Below are positions 1-11,030 of a stretch of 64,000 nucleotides of DNA, one piece after another. The position numbers were made by a program, and so were the translations under genes. The first letter of the stretch is position 1; each line of letters opens with the position of its first letter. The stretch spans positions 2,921,893-2,985,892 of the forward strand of contig NW_003101681.1 in NCBI RefSeq assembly GCF_000003855.2. Direction: 5' to 3'. The notes beneath the pieces were generated by a model. It was not told where the DNA came from. It saw only the letters and a program-made list of their open reading frames with translations, and did no database searches. The stretch is from Blastomyces gilchristii SLH14081. Lineage: Eukaryota > Ascomycota > Eurotiomycetes > Onygenales > Ajellomycetaceae.

Positions 1-541
1 CATAATAATATAGATCACTGTCTACTATGATCTTCATATTATACATGTTATCTATCACAGTAGATACAAGAATCACATTCATTATTATTTTCTCTTCAAA
101 CTATTGTTGTCTGACCTCTTCAAGCTTCTGCTTGTGAATTTAAACAGAAGCTAATCTTTTCTCTGTTTCATCACAACATTCTCATAGTTATCTTCTAAAT
201 CTTTCTCTAATGTAATGTGATTGACACAGACAGATACTGATCAATTCTTTAAGTGAGAAGACACTGATCTTTCTCTTGAGTGAGAAGACATATAGGCTGA
301 TCAGCAGTTGAAAGTAATATATTCTGACCAGTTACAATTAATGCACACTTCTTATTGATATCAGTCAGTGACTTCTTCAGAAGTTATCTCAGAAACTCAG
401 AAGCCTGTTTGAATAATCAAGACTCTTGCTTATGTATAGATATTCAAGACTACTCAGTTCATGACATCTGCATTATTATTGTTATTTCTCAGCACAGATG
501 TATGAGTGACTGAAGTGTAATATCTTCTATCACTGTTCTGT

Positions 542-1046
542 AGACTGACCGTGTGACCGTGTCTGAGACCAGGATCAGATTTTTTGATAGTCTTATTACC
601 AATTCGACTGATCCCATTACACAGTTTTAACATTAGGTAATAGTTTCATACTGTCTCAGTGAGACTTACTGTCTACTCTTGTCACATTTTTCAAATGAGA
701 TCATGATTTCCACTTCTCAATTTAAATTATTTTTATTGCTTTAAATGACTTTAAATCTCATTTGAGGGTTATCAAAAAGTGTTACTTTTTAAAAAATTAA
801 AAATAGTCTAAAAAAAACCTTAAAATGTCTAAAAATAGTAACTTTATGCCAAGAATGAGACTAAATGGGACCAAATGGGATCACTTTCTCATTTTTTTCA
901 AGTCATAGTTCCATTTTAAGATCTGATATATAGTCACTTTACATGTTTTTTTGATAGCCAGTCCCAGCGGGATTCACGCCAAGAAATGTATGAGACCAGA
1001 CCAAATGGGACCAAATGTGAAATTCATAGTCCCGGCGGCCAGTCTA
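542..1046 (+). mobile_element. MULE-like MITE, copy 1 (505 bp)
   Basis: A non-coding 505-bp element starts agactgaccg and ends cggccagtcta, so the ends form an imperfect terminal inverted repeat of about 10 bp (AGACTGRCCG). It is flanked by the 9-bp direct repeat ctgttctgt (533-541 and 1047-1055). Three further copies of almost identical length lie at 7445, 9144 and 42855. A 9-bp TSD with short TIRs fits the Mutator-like group, but no transposase is present, so this is an inference. It is inserted in element N and is little mutated compared with its host. Confidence 0.85.
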
Positions 1047-2078
1047 CTGTTCTGTATACTCTTGAGCTTAATAAGACAGTTATTCAATGTCTGAAGTTGT
1101 ACACAGAAATCTTTATAAGTCTGGTCTTCATCTATGCTTATGAGAATCTGTAAAAGTTTAAAAGTTAATGTCTTCTTAAGAATACTGATCTTTGTTCAAT
1201 TCTCTTAAGATTGATCACCTGCTTCTAGAATCTTGATGTCAAAGTCAGGAATGAATGTTGTAAGAGAAGTGTTTCTCTGTCAGATACTCTGTAATCAATC
1301 TAATACTTTCTGTTGTATAACAGTGTCTCAGAACAGAATATCAAGATATTTAATGATATTATCAGACATTTGTAACACTGATTCACATGCTTTCATTCAT
1401 GAATGAAACTTCTGTTTCATGTAATCTTTCAATCATTCATTGATATATCAATCTTGATTGATTAGTAAACTAATGACATCTTCATCTACACTTAGTTTCA
1501 CAAGCATTTCCAGACTCCATGATGAGTAGAGAGTGAGATCAGAAGTATTGAAATATACAGAAGTATCTAAGTGTTTCTTCAGCACTTGTATTATGTTTAT
1601 ATTTGATTCTGTCAGTATTGAAATTGCAGGAGTTTCCTGTTAAGTTAATCATTGAATTTTCTCATATTGATATTACTAATTTGCATGCATATCAGCTATT
1701 TATTGTTGTTGTAATTTTAACATTGCTCAGAGCTACTGTGATATTGTATCTATACTCATATTCAAGAGTTCTCTCATGTTATTATTAGACACAATTATAT
1801 CATTTATCAGATATGTGATATCTGTGAAATCTGAAGAAGTGTAATTATATGAATATCTTATACATCTAGAGTGTCAGAACTCTCAGGTCTTTCACTGATA
1901 TTCTCTTTGTAAGATCTTATTACAGAATTAGAGTAACTGATGAGCAAGCTTCTATCTGAGAACTTAGTGTTCACTTAACTGATTGATTGTTTTTCTATTT
2001 CTTATACATTGTTACATGTTTGAATATCTTCTCAATGAGTAATCATTTCTAATAAGAAGATAATGAATGTTTTTCAAG

Positions 2079-2350
2079 TGTAAGAGGTCTACACTGAGTA
2101 GATCAGTATAATATTTATAGGTCTTATATAACAAAGTGAAAAACATTAGAGAAGGAAAGAAAGAGAAAGTGTGAGAATCAGTAATTGAAGTGAATATTTA
2201 TACATATACACAGTGAAGCTTTGAGACAGAAGAATAGAAATTTCATGAGTTTTTCAGCTGAGGATCGGCGACTGAGGATCGGAGCTTTCAGCGGAATCTG
2301 TGAAGTGTAATGAGATAGTCTATATAATTGATCAGGCGCAGCCCGCCACA
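2079..2350 (-). repeat. 5' LTR of element N (272 bp)
   Basis: It is bounded by tgtaagagg at the left and cgccaca at the right, so on the minus strand it starts TGTGGCGGGC and ends CTCTTACA. It matches the LTRs of J (52195-52501) and K (59103-59374). The lower-coordinate neighbour at 2050-2078 matches the leader directly after the J 5' LTR, which makes this the 5' LTR. It retains some CpG (gatcggcgac), so it is less mutated than the internal region. Confidence 0.88.
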
Positions 2351-3597
2351 GACAGCTCATATAAAGAATATAGTAATTATAATTAAATAGTAAGCATTTA
2401 AAATACTATAATTTATATCTATTAATTCTTAAAACATTGAAGCAGATAAAATGACTGAATATAAGTAAAGAACTATTAAAAAAATCAAAAAAAACAGTCT
2501 AGAAATAATGAAATTACAGTTAATAATAGTACAGAGCAAGCTTAGCAAGCTTTAAAGACTCAGTAGCTTATATTATCTATTAATCTACTCTCATTCTACT
2601 CTTAGTAACTCTAGTAGTCTATTAATCTATCTATATCTATCTCTTAGCAGTTATATCAGTAGCTTATTAACATGTGAATATCTAAATATAGACTACAGCT
2701 ACTGATAGAATAGATTATTAAGAATAGTAGTAAGATTATTACACAGCTGTAAGAGATGAAGCTTAAAAGAGATATAATACTGTATAAGAAGAATTTCAAG
2801 TCTTAGTTAAAAAGAATAATAAATATAGAATTAGTACTTATTTATAGTTATAATATTAAAGTCACTCTGCTATATAACTTATATAAGAAGAATTATAATT
2901 TATTTATTAAGTATATTATAATCTTCAGTATGTTAAAAAGAGTCTATATAAATTATTACTATAATTTACTGAATAAATACTGCAGCCTACAGTCTAATAA
3001 GTAATGAATTATCTCTACAGTATGTAAATTCATTAGTAAAATGTATATATAAAATATATATACTGATATATAAATAACAGAGAATTAGCAGATTATTCTC
3101 TCTATTAATACAATCACTGCAGAGAAGAATGAGAAGAGAAAGAGAAAGAGAAAGAGAAAGAAGCAGACTATTAGTATAGAGCTAAGTCAGATAACTGAGC
3201 TATTCAGTTCAGTTAAAAAGAAATAGACAATATTTATAACCTTGAAGAATAAAGAGAAGAATAATAAAATAAGTAATAATAAAACTATAAAGTTGAAGTT
3301 ATTATAGCTGTAGATGAAGATGTACTGCCTCTATAAAATAGAGAAAGAGATAAAGTATTTATATAGAGAGTAGAGTGAGACTGTAAGTCTATTATAGATA
3401 ACTCAGCTCAGTTAATAGAGTATCTTCACAGATATTACAGCTCTGATTAAAAAATTCAAAAAATAGAGAGTGATGTGAATAAGCTGTATAAGTCTGATAA
3501 GATATTATTACTTTTTTCTTTTTTTTTAATAGTTAGTGTTAATTTGAAATAACAGTTTTTTACATATTCAAAGATCTCTATTTTAATATCTGAAAAT
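2351..3597. other. Unassigned degraded DNA between element N and the tRNA-SINE
   Basis: This is 1.2 kb of very AT-rich sequence with no sustained frame. On the plus strand a basic tract encoded by repeated gagaaa units (about 3127-3165) reads as alternating Lys/Arg, which resembles the basic C-terminal tail of pogo/Fot1-type transposases. No DDE signature was recognised, so that is only a suggestion. It could also be the remaining part of the Helitron relic that lies to its right. I found no second copy in the window. Confidence 0.4.
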
Positions 3598-3610
3598 AGT
3601 ATTCTGTAGA

Positions 3611-3985
3611 GCCCCGGTGGCCGAATGGTTAATGCGGCCACCTGGTAGCGCCTTGGTGTGGGAAACCAAGGCGTGTGGGTTTGAAACCCGCAGGGGATAC
3701 ATTAAATCCAGAACCCAAGCACCTCAGGTTTCTAATAAATACAGAGGTGTACAAATCGCTTCAATAAATTGCTCTATGTTCCTGGGCTGGGAAGTTATTA
3801 TCGCATGTATCTAATTGTCGCTCCTTTGTATTTCCTATGTTCTTGTTATCTTGGCGTGGTCTCAACACCTGTATTTCCTCCTGTATAACCAATACTTGGC
3901 CTGTATTTAACATCACGCAAGGACTCATCATAAGCTCCGCTTGCATATGAGTATAATGGAAGAAGAATAATAATAATAATAATAA
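3611..3985 (+). mobile_element. tRNA-derived SINE, copy 1 (375 bp)
   Basis: The 5' head has a pol III A box (tggccgaatgg, about 3618-3628) and a B box (gggtttgaaac, about 3679-3689), separated by a strong hairpin cgccttgg/ccaaggcg. The body is non-coding, and the 3' end is a microsatellite gaagaataataat. A perfect 13-bp target duplication, agtattctgtaga, flanks it (3598-3610 and 3986-3998). A second copy, about 95% identical by eye, is at 60122-60505 on the minus strand. It is GC-rich and nearly free of the mutations that fill its surroundings. The open frame at 3617-3814 is the SINE head read by chance, not a gene. The parent tRNA was not identified. Confidence 0.93.
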
Positions 3986-3998
3986 AGTATTCTGTAGA

Positions 3999-4974
3999 CA
4001 ATGAAGAAAAAACAGCAGTAGTAAAAGAATTAATTAAGAAACTAAAGAGAATTAATTAAGAAACTGTAGAATCTCTGAATATATCTTATTTAATATATAT
4101 CTCTCATTATTCTCATGCAGCAGAACAGTTAACTGACTGACATCTATAGTTTAAGAAAGTGTAATATACGGCTAATAATGTAAGAATACGGAGTTTCTGA
4201 GATGAATATTAATAGTAGAAAGAGACTGTCTCTGAAACTTATTAATTGTTATTATAAATTATGAACAGACTGAAAACTGATAATGAGTTACATTAAATGA
4301 AATCTTAACAGATTGAGTATGTAGATTGATTCATGACAGTATATAAATTAAACTCTTATATATACTGAATATAATCTTCATCTCAAGTAAATAGATTATT
4401 ATTCACTGTATAATTATTCTTATATCATTGCAGAGCTCTTCAGACAGCTGAAGATTATATAGAAGTATAATAGAAGTACTTACTTTCAATCTCAATATAC
4501 ATAGTGACAGAACTGAACAGTTAATAAGAGCTAGATATTCACAGAAGAACTTCTTACAGCTCAGAGTCAGATTATCTGTATAAGCTACATGTGTAGTATA
4601 GTATATAAGCTTTATATATATGAATGAGATAGAGATTATATAGAATAACTCATCAGTTATTAATTATAATCTCACTGTTATTAACAGTACATTTGAAGAA
4701 GATAGATAAATTATACTGCTATCTGTACAGAGAATAGTCATTCTCTTTAATAGCTGTAGAACTCTGAAAAGCTTTGAGAAAACATTTCATATATCTGTCA
4801 TTCTTATAACAGAGACTCACTCTGCCAGCATTACATGATCTATGAATTATGAATTTACAGATTAATTTATTCAATTCATCTGTATTATCAGCAGTACTTA
4901 GCAGCTCTGCAGATGTAATCTTATCAATTGTCTCAGACTGTAAAAGTTACTCAGAGTTCTCTAGTCAGATTAAC
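3999..4974 (-). pseudogene. Helitron Rep/helicase relic, downstream part
   Basis: Read on the minus strand through stops, about 4860-4570 gives YKNDRYMKCFLKAF, then IKENDYSLYR and NNWxVILYNLYLI. These align with the Helitron Rep blocks CxKxYPKPF, DGYPxYRRR and NRWVVPYNPYLL. Known Helitron transposases join a HUH Rep endonuclease to a PIF1-like helicase and roll single-stranded DNA. Below about 4200 the similarity is weak and no helicase Walker motif was recognised. LINE copy A interrupts the gene just after the HUH motif. It is inactive: many TAA, TAG and TGA stops. Confidence 0.78.
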
Positions 4975-6570
4975 TCTTCTTCATTTCCACCAATTAACTC
5001 TGGAAATGAACTGGATTGGAATAGATTTCTTGATTGAAATGAAAATAATTCTTCAAAGAAAATGCCTTCTCAACTGTACAGACTATGCTCTCTGATTAAA
5101 AATCAATTTTCTTCTTTAAATGTTGAAAAAGTTGATCATGAGAAGTTATCTCTGTGAAGAGAAAAGCTTGAATCTCGTATAGACTTGCAAATAAGTGAAC
5201 TATCTAAAGAGAAAGAATATGAACAGTATTTGAAGAGGATTTCTATAATCAATATAAAAGACTCTATTCTGATTTAATCAGATGGCTTAAAAAATGAGAA
5301 TTTGAATAGATTAGGCGCAGGCATTGCTTATTCTGAAGATAATATCAATTTTATCTCAGATTTCTGAAATTTAGGCTGTGAATCTGAAGTCTTTGATGCT
5401 GAACTATTTGCAATAGTGAAAGCTTTCAAACTCATTGAAATAAAATCTCATAAAAGAGGAAATAGTTTGAAAGAGGCATGAATATTCTCTGATAGTCAAG
5501 CTGCTTTAAAAAGACTTAGAAATAGTCAGATTCATAATGATCAAATGAATCTTGAACTGATCTTAAACTCTGTTTTGAAAATTCAAAAGAGAAAAATATC
5601 AAAGCTAATAATTCATCTGCACTGAGTTCCTGCTCATATGAATATTCATGACAATGAATTGGCTGATTCAGCTGTAAAAAAGAGTGCAGAATTAAGCAGA
5701 TCTATTCAAAAAATTATGTTATGGTCTTTTATAAAGAGAAAAATAAAAGAATCTTGTTTAGACAAGTGGAATGAAAGCTGGCAGAAACAAAAGAAGAGTG
5801 TACATTATTCAAGATTTGAAACAAAACCCAAGTGGAAATCTTGTTCAATTAAATGTAAAAAGAAAATATTCTCATCTATAATACAGCTGAAACTAGGACA
5901 TGGCTATTTCAAATCTTACATACAAAGATTTGATGATAGATTTGACTTAAGAGAATGCTCATTCTGCAATGTAAATGAAAATCCTGAGTATATTGTAATG
6001 CACTGTGCATTATACAACAGTCTCAGAGTCAGATTGAAAGAGAAGTATGATCTAAATCAATTAAATATGAGATTCTTATTCTCAACTGAGACAGGAATTA
6101 AATACTTAATAGACTTTCTATCAGAAACTCAAGCAGCTACAAGAAAATAGCTAAATTCAGAAATATCTGAATATGAAGAGGAGGAAATCAATCAGATATA
6201 GTCTGTTAAAACAGCTATATACTATCTTTTAATAATTTGTTTTGTTACAGTCTCTCTTTACTTTATCTTTTCCTTTCAATTCCTTTCTATTCTATTTAAT
6301 GTGTCTATCTTTAAGACTGTGTTCTCTTTTCTTTTGTCATGATATTGTCAAATGATTTCAAAGTATCAGAAGATGTTAAAACACTGCAAGTTGTAAACAG
6401 TTTTTGTATTCTGAGCTGGAATTTTCTGATTTTGCATATCTGAAATTGATGAATGTATAATAGTTAACTTTACAGATATAGGAAAAACCCTGAGAACTAA
6501 AAGTTCTCAGGTAGATGTCATAGTCTCTGACTGCATACATCTATAATTGAAGAATAATAATAATAATAAT
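4975..6570 (+). mobile_element. LINE copy A, 5'-truncated (1.6 kb)
   Basis: This is the 3' part of a Tad-like non-LTR retrotransposon. It starts at a 5' truncation inside ORF2 (between RT and RNase H), carries an RNase H domain and a C-terminal Cys/His motif, then a 3' UTR with a hairpin (stem ctgagaact/agttctcag, 6490-6510) and a (AAT)n tail ending at 6570. Its 14-bp target duplication, ctagtcagattaac, lies at 4961-4974 and 6571-6584. It is inserted in the Helitron Rep relic in the opposite orientation. Copies B and C on the minus strand are the same family. Confidence 0.92.
5638..6150 (+). pseudogene. C-terminal fragment of LINE ORF2 (RNase H end plus Cys/His motif)
   Basis: A 170-codon open remnant begins inside the RNase H domain: the codons just upstream plus its start give H-stop-VPAH then NIHDNELADSAVKKS, matching the H-W-V-P-x-H...N-E-x-A-D-x-A-K block. 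Here the conserved Trp is a TGA. Upstream, 5270-5640 reads as the rest of RNase H (EDNINFISD, FDAELFAIVKAF). The C terminus has IQLKLGHGYFKSYI, then ECSFCN...MHC, a CxxC...HxxxC motif known from fungal LINE ORF2 ends, and FLSETQAATRK at the end. The ATG is not a real start: the frame is part of a longer broken ORF2. Confidence 0.85.
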
Positions 6571-6584
6571 CTAGTCAGATTAAC

Positions 6585-7075
6585 AGATGTATATAAAACA
6601 GTTTATATTTTTAATATTCAATTATTCATATTCTGATCAACATCAGTCTAAACAGCTGTCTGAATTTGAGAATATTAAGAAAATGAAAAATCTTCATTAT
6701 AAAAACATATATAATCAAATCTGAGCAGTTTACTGCAGTCTGATTAGAGAGTAACTTACGAATAATTTTTTTTTCACTCAGAATTAGCTGTGAATATAAT
6801 GAAAACAATTGAACATCTGTAGTTGAAGACAATTGTCATAGAATTCTAGAATAGTTTATACATAAAATGTTGACTATTTGTATAAGAAGCAGATAATATT
6901 ATACAATGATCAAGCTGCTTAGAGTGTATTATCTGTCTGTATAGTATTACACAGATTACTATATTAATCTGTATAGATTTCTGATTGATAAGCACAGACT
7001 TAATTCAGCTGCTATTCATCAATATTTGTATAAACATTACTTAAATACTGCTGAAATAGATATCTCGTCTGAAAA
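6585..7075 (-). pseudogene. Helitron Rep relic, upstream part with HUH region
   Basis: On the minus strand, read through stops, about 6925-6780 gives CIILSASYTNSQHFMYKLF and then NSMTIVFNY...VFIIFTANSEW. These correspond to the Helitron blocks RIILPSSYTGSPRFMYQLY and DAMAIV...LFITFTxNPxW. It continues as CSDLIIYVFIMKI (DRPDLVARVFxxK) and IRIIEYQKYKLFYIHLLI, matching VIEFQKRGLPHAHILL, the HUH motif (here mutated to Y-I-H). Upstream, 7070-6950 gives YTNIDE and YQSEIYTD, matching the preceding conserved region. The LINE A insertion begins directly after the HUH motif. Confidence 0.85.
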
Positions 7076-8901
7076 AGAGAAGCATCAACATTATCTTATT
7101 GAAAAAGATTATATACATGCTATATACACAGAGTTAGACTACAGTCATCACATCTATCTTCATTCTCAACAGTATTATCAACATTATCATCATCAGAGCT
7201 GTTGCAGACAGATGAGAGATGTATAAGTATGTTTATATTAATATATCAGCTGTGATATTCTGAAGAAAAAAGTAGAATGTAATGTAGTGAAAGATATAAT
7301 AAACTGCAAGAGTTAATATATATAAGACTTAAGTTAGCACTGAGCTGTTATAGTGTTAGAAGATAATATGAAAATGATGAGTGCTGCTAGAAGTGTTCTG
7401 TATAACAACTGTAATCTCTGAGATAGTAGACAGATTCTCATAGCTAAACTGATCACCGGAGCCATGAATTTCATGTTTAGTCTCATTTAATCTGATCTCA
7501 TACATTTCTTAGCATGAATCCTGCTGGGACTAATCATTAAAAAAACATGCAAAGTAACTATATATCAAATCTCAAAATAAGATCATGACTTAGAAAAAAT
7601 GAGAAAGTGATCTCATTTAATTCTATTTAGTCTTATTCTTGGCATAAAGTGACTATTTTTAGACATTTTAAGGTTTCTTTAGCCTATTTTTAATTTTTTA
7701 AAAAGTAATGCTTTTTGATAACACTTAAATGAGATTTAAAGTCATTTAAAGTAATAAAAATAATTTAAATTGAGAAGTGGAAATCATGATCTCATTTGAA
7801 AAATGTGATAAGAGTAAACAGTAAGTCTTACTAAGACAGTATGAGATCACTATATAATCTTAAAACCATGTAATGAGATCAGTTGAATTGATAATAAGAC
7901 TATTAAATATTCTGATTCTGGTCTCAGACACAGTCACACAGTCAGTCTACTGATAGCAGTGATTATTATCTGTCTTCAGCTGTATAACAGAGTTCAAACT
8001 GATATACACAGTAGAGCTGTCTCATAGTATCTCTCATGCAGACTGATAAAGCTAAATAAAAGAATTAATCTTAGAAATATTAACAGTTAACAATATAATA
8101 GAAGAACATGAAAAAATAAATGAATAAACAGTAAGTAATGTAATACAGATATGATTAAATATGCTACAATATACAACAGAGTTCATATTATTTACAATAC
8201 TCATATCAAACTGCAGGTTGTGAATTCATATTTATACAAAACAGATATTACTATCTGATTCAGACTCTAATAACTCTTACAGATAATAGAGTTCTCTCTG
8301 TATTTGAAATAACACTGAGCTGTCAGTAGTCAGATAATCTAGATGTGAATTCTGCTGATACTTAAGAGATATAAATGTCAGAGCAGAGTTGTAGTTCTGA
8401 ATATACTTTTAGAAATGCTTTATATTAGCTGTATTATTATTAAACAGCTCATGCAGCTCTGATGAGAGTTCTCTGACAGATAATAGTCTTACAGCATCTC
8501 TTACACAGCATGTGATTATAAACTGAGAGAGTCTTTCATAATCTGTGTATATATTTAGAATTCAATAACTTCCTCTGCGACAGAGCAGCAGATATTCATT
8601 CAGTTAAAATTAAGTTAATTGACAGTGATAGATGTAGAAGCAGAAGCTACAGAGAACAGATAAGTAGTCATAAGTGATTAAAGAATTAATAGCTGATTCA
8701 GAGGTAGTTAGCCGGTTCAAGTATCAAGATTATTAAGAACTGACTGCTTCAGTGAATCTGCATGTATATGATTAGCAGGCTCATCTGCTGCAGCAACTGC
8801 TGCAGCAGCTGCTAAATAACAGTGTTTAATATTACAGACATATTTACAATTAAGAGCTCAGCAGTCATTGCAGTTTCTGAAGACATGATTAACAGCATAG
8901 A
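7076..8901 (-). other. Probable N-terminal/5' part of the Helitron relic; no intact gene
   Basis: This region is continuous with the Rep relic and broken only by MITE copy 2 (7445-7948). No frame is open. A short palindromic (ctg)(cag)-rich run at 8788-8814 would encode Ala or Gln/Leu runs depending on frame. I could not recognise domains, so assignment to the Helitron rests on position alone. The plus-strand ORF at 7026-7226 is antisense to the Rep frame and is a shadow. Element Gypsy I starts at 8902; the five bases before it are ataga. Confidence 0.45.
7445..7948 (-). mobile_element. MULE-like MITE, copy 2 (504 bp)
   Basis: It has the same element as copy 1 in reverse orientation: left end taaactgatcaccgg, a mutated form of tagactggccgccgg, and right end acagtcagtct. 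Flanks tctcatagc (7436-7444) and actgatagc (7949-7957) match at 7 of 9 positions, as expected for an old, mutated 9-bp duplication. It is more mutated than copies 1 and 4. Confidence 0.8.
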
Positions 8902-9960
8902 TGTAATATAGCGGAACCGAAGAAGTGACTAGTCAGCGGTGTCATGTAGAGGTTGTTATCTGAGAAGCTGTGTAAGTGAGCTTGACTATCTAGTTGAATA
9001 GTGAGCTTGTGAGCTACAGAGTTCTTGTGAGAATATCACAGATATAGTACTTAATATGCTAAGAAGATTGTATGAGAAACACAGTAACTCTTATATATAT
9101 TATCAGTAGAAAAAAATAAATTGTTGACTTCTTTGATAAGAAGTAGACTGGCCGCTGAGACCATGAATTTCACATTTAATCTCATTTGATCTGGTCCCAT
9201 ACATTTCTTAGCATGAATCCCGCTGGGACTAGTCATTAAAAAAACATGCAAAGTGACTATATATCAAATCTCAAAATGGAATCATGACTTGAAAAAAATG
9301 AGAAAGTGATTTCATTTGATTTTATTTAGTTTCATTCTTGGCATAAAGTTACTATTTTTAGACATTTTAAGGTTTTCTCTAGATTATTTTTAATTTTTTA
9401 AAAAGTAACACTTTTTGATAACACTCAAATGAGTTTTAAAGTCATTTAAAGCAATAAAAATAATTTAAATTGAGAAGTGAAAATTATAATCTCATTTGAA
9501 AAATGTGATAAGAGTAGATAGTAAGTTTCACTGAAACAGTATAAGACTACTATCTAATGATAAAACTGTGTAATGAGATCAGTTCAATTGATAATAAGAC
9601 TATTAAAAATTCTGGTCCTGGTCTCAGACACGGTCACATAGTCAGTTTAATAAGAAGTCAGCATCTAGCTATTCTATATAGATAATGAGTGAATACTTCT
9701 CTTTTATTCTATGAGTAAGAATAGTCAGAGTAATATCTCAGCAGTGTCTCACTGCTATGAAAGAATAATCTGCTAATCTTATATAGAAGCAGAGTTCTTA
9801 TATTTATTAATCAGATCTTTCTATATTATATCTGAATAATGTTATAGAGTGATTGAAAATCAGTTTAAACAGTCTATGAAATAAATGAAATTATTCACAG
9901 AGAAGTGATGAGCTGTGTGAAACTATAACAGAGTCTTGATACAGTTAGAGATATGATAAT
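8902..9960 (-). repeat. 3' LTR of Gypsy I, split by MITE copy 3
   Basis: It begins tgtaatatagcgg and aligns along its length with the LTR of element L (63284-63818, 535 bp). Once the MITE and its duplication are removed it is about 545 bp. The outer end is clear. The inner end near 9960 is set only by loss of alignment with L and may be wrong by several bases. Confidence 0.75.
9144..9648 (-). mobile_element. MULE-like MITE, copy 3 (505 bp)
   Basis: The left end is tagactggcc and the right end gtcagttt, flanked by gataagaag (9135-9143) and aataagaag (9649-9657), an 8 of 9 match whose single difference is G/A. The empty site is visible in the related LTR L around 63510-63525, which runs through without the 505-bp insert. 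This confirms both the boundaries and the 9-bp duplication. Confidence 0.9.
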
Positions 9961-10445
9961 ACTCTCTTCTTTAAAAGCATAGTTCTGATGCTCTTAAGAT
10001 TACTAAATTAGAAATTATCTTTAATATATAGTATAATTATCAACTGATTAACAGTATATATACTGCATATGATATAAAGAAATAGATGAGTTTCTCTGCT
10101 AACTATATAAATCTTCTTTTTCTCATCTCTGTTCAAATCAACTGTGTGATAAATGAATTTCTTATATATTAATTAAAATGTGAAAAATGTAGTTAATAAG
10201 TAATTTACAGATCTCTTATTATATTTCATTTCATATATAAAACTCTCTACAAAAGTAATATATTTTAGAAACAAAGCTAACAGTAGTAGCAGAATCTTTT
10301 AAAAAGATTCTTCTTCTCTGTTATATCTTTTTTCTCTCTCTCTTAATTTATAATAGTAAGTGTATAAGAGTATTGTTCTTAAAAGATAATAAGAGACTTA
10401 TTCTGATGTTTTCTAGTAATTAACAAATATCTTTATAATGCAGCT

Positions 10446-10715
10446 GTGAACTTCATAACTGTTAAGAAAGTCAGATTGAAGACAGAGACAGCAGTGTTGA
10501 CAGATCACAGAAGTACTGCTTCTATTATCACATCTTCTTATTCTTCTTCTTCTGTATCTCTTGCAGCCGCGGCAGTAGAAGCTGTGTCTTACAGTGAGGT
10601 GTTATCTCTTCTACTGATTGATTCAACAGTATTCAGTTCTTTCTCTGCTTCTCTCATCATTAGTGTGATATCACTCTCTCTCTTAATTAACACAGTAATG
10701 TATGACCTCATGTAA
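10446..10715 (+). CDS. Ser/Ala-rich open frame antisense to Gypsy I (doubtful gene)
   Basis: This frame of 89 codons starts at GTG or within a longer frame, so there is no convincing fungal start codon. The product is low complexity: a Ser run (about residues 29-37), AAAAVEA, then hydrophobic SLLLI and IISVISLSLLI. It lies between integrase and the 3' LTR, on the opposite strand to the host element. A similar Ser-rich antisense frame occupies the matching position in element G (44967-45230). It has no family match and may be a by-product of biased base composition. Confidence 0.25.
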   Translation: MNFITVKKVRLKTETAVLTDHRSTASIITSSYSSSSVSLAAAAVEAVSYSEVLSLLLIDSTVFSSFSASLIISVISLSLLINTVMYDLM

Positions 10716-10894
10716 TTATTCAAAGAGAATCTTGAGAAGAGCTTGATTCTGAGAATAGCAGCTTAGAAAAGTTCAATCTGTAGTTTCTCTTCTGTGATAT
10801 ATCTGAGCTCTGCTCAGAATACTGCTGTGTTAAGTTCATAGAGTTCTACAGTTTATTTATTTTCTCTCTGTAAGAAGACTCTGATATAATCTCT

Positions 10895-11030
10895 NNNNNN
10901 NNNNNNNNNNNNNNNNNNNNNNNNNNNNNNNNNNNNNNNNNNNNNNNNNNNNNNNNNNNNNNNNNNNNNNNNNNNNNNNNNNNNNNNNNNNNNNNNNNNN
11001 NNNNNNNNNNNNNNNNNNNNNNNNNNNNNN
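10895..11030. other. Assembly gap (136 N)
   Basis: Undetermined bases inside the 3' segment of Gypsy I. No second copy of this segment exists in the window to estimate its true length. Confidence 1.

Larger units (their letters stand above)
1..2350 (-). mobile_element. Ty3-like LTR retrotransposon N (J/K family), 5' portion, degraded
   Basis: This is the 5' LTR plus leader and gag region of an element read on the minus strand and running off the left edge. The stretch 1047-2078 and 1-541 is the reverse complement of the gag region of element J (about 52502-54110); for example the sequence around 1230-1330 mirrors 53270-53350. A 505-bp MITE splits it at 542-1046. No frame is open over a useful length. 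The ORF at 1603-1788 is antisense chance coding. Pol lies outside the window. The right flank after the LTR is gacag, a possible half of a 5-bp duplication whose partner is not in view. Confidence 0.85.

Noticed and set aside
3127..3165. Pogo/Fot1-type transposase
   Set aside because: Only a Lys/Arg-rich tract encoded by a simple gagaaa repeat was seen. No helix-turn-helix or DDE motif, so it is not called.
3611..3700. Functional tRNA gene
   Set aside because: The A and B boxes are present, but the unit continues into a SINE body with a microsatellite tail and target duplications, and a second copy has the same structure.
5600..6200. Alternative genetic code with TGA as Trp
   Set aside because: TGA does stand at conserved Trp sites, but TAA and TAG also break the frames, and paired LTRs (non-coding) show the same G-to-A changes. 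Mutation explains it.
8788..8814. Regulatory palindrome or cruciform
   Set aside because: It is a short CTG/CAG run in degraded DNA, with no repeat elsewhere and no context to support a function.
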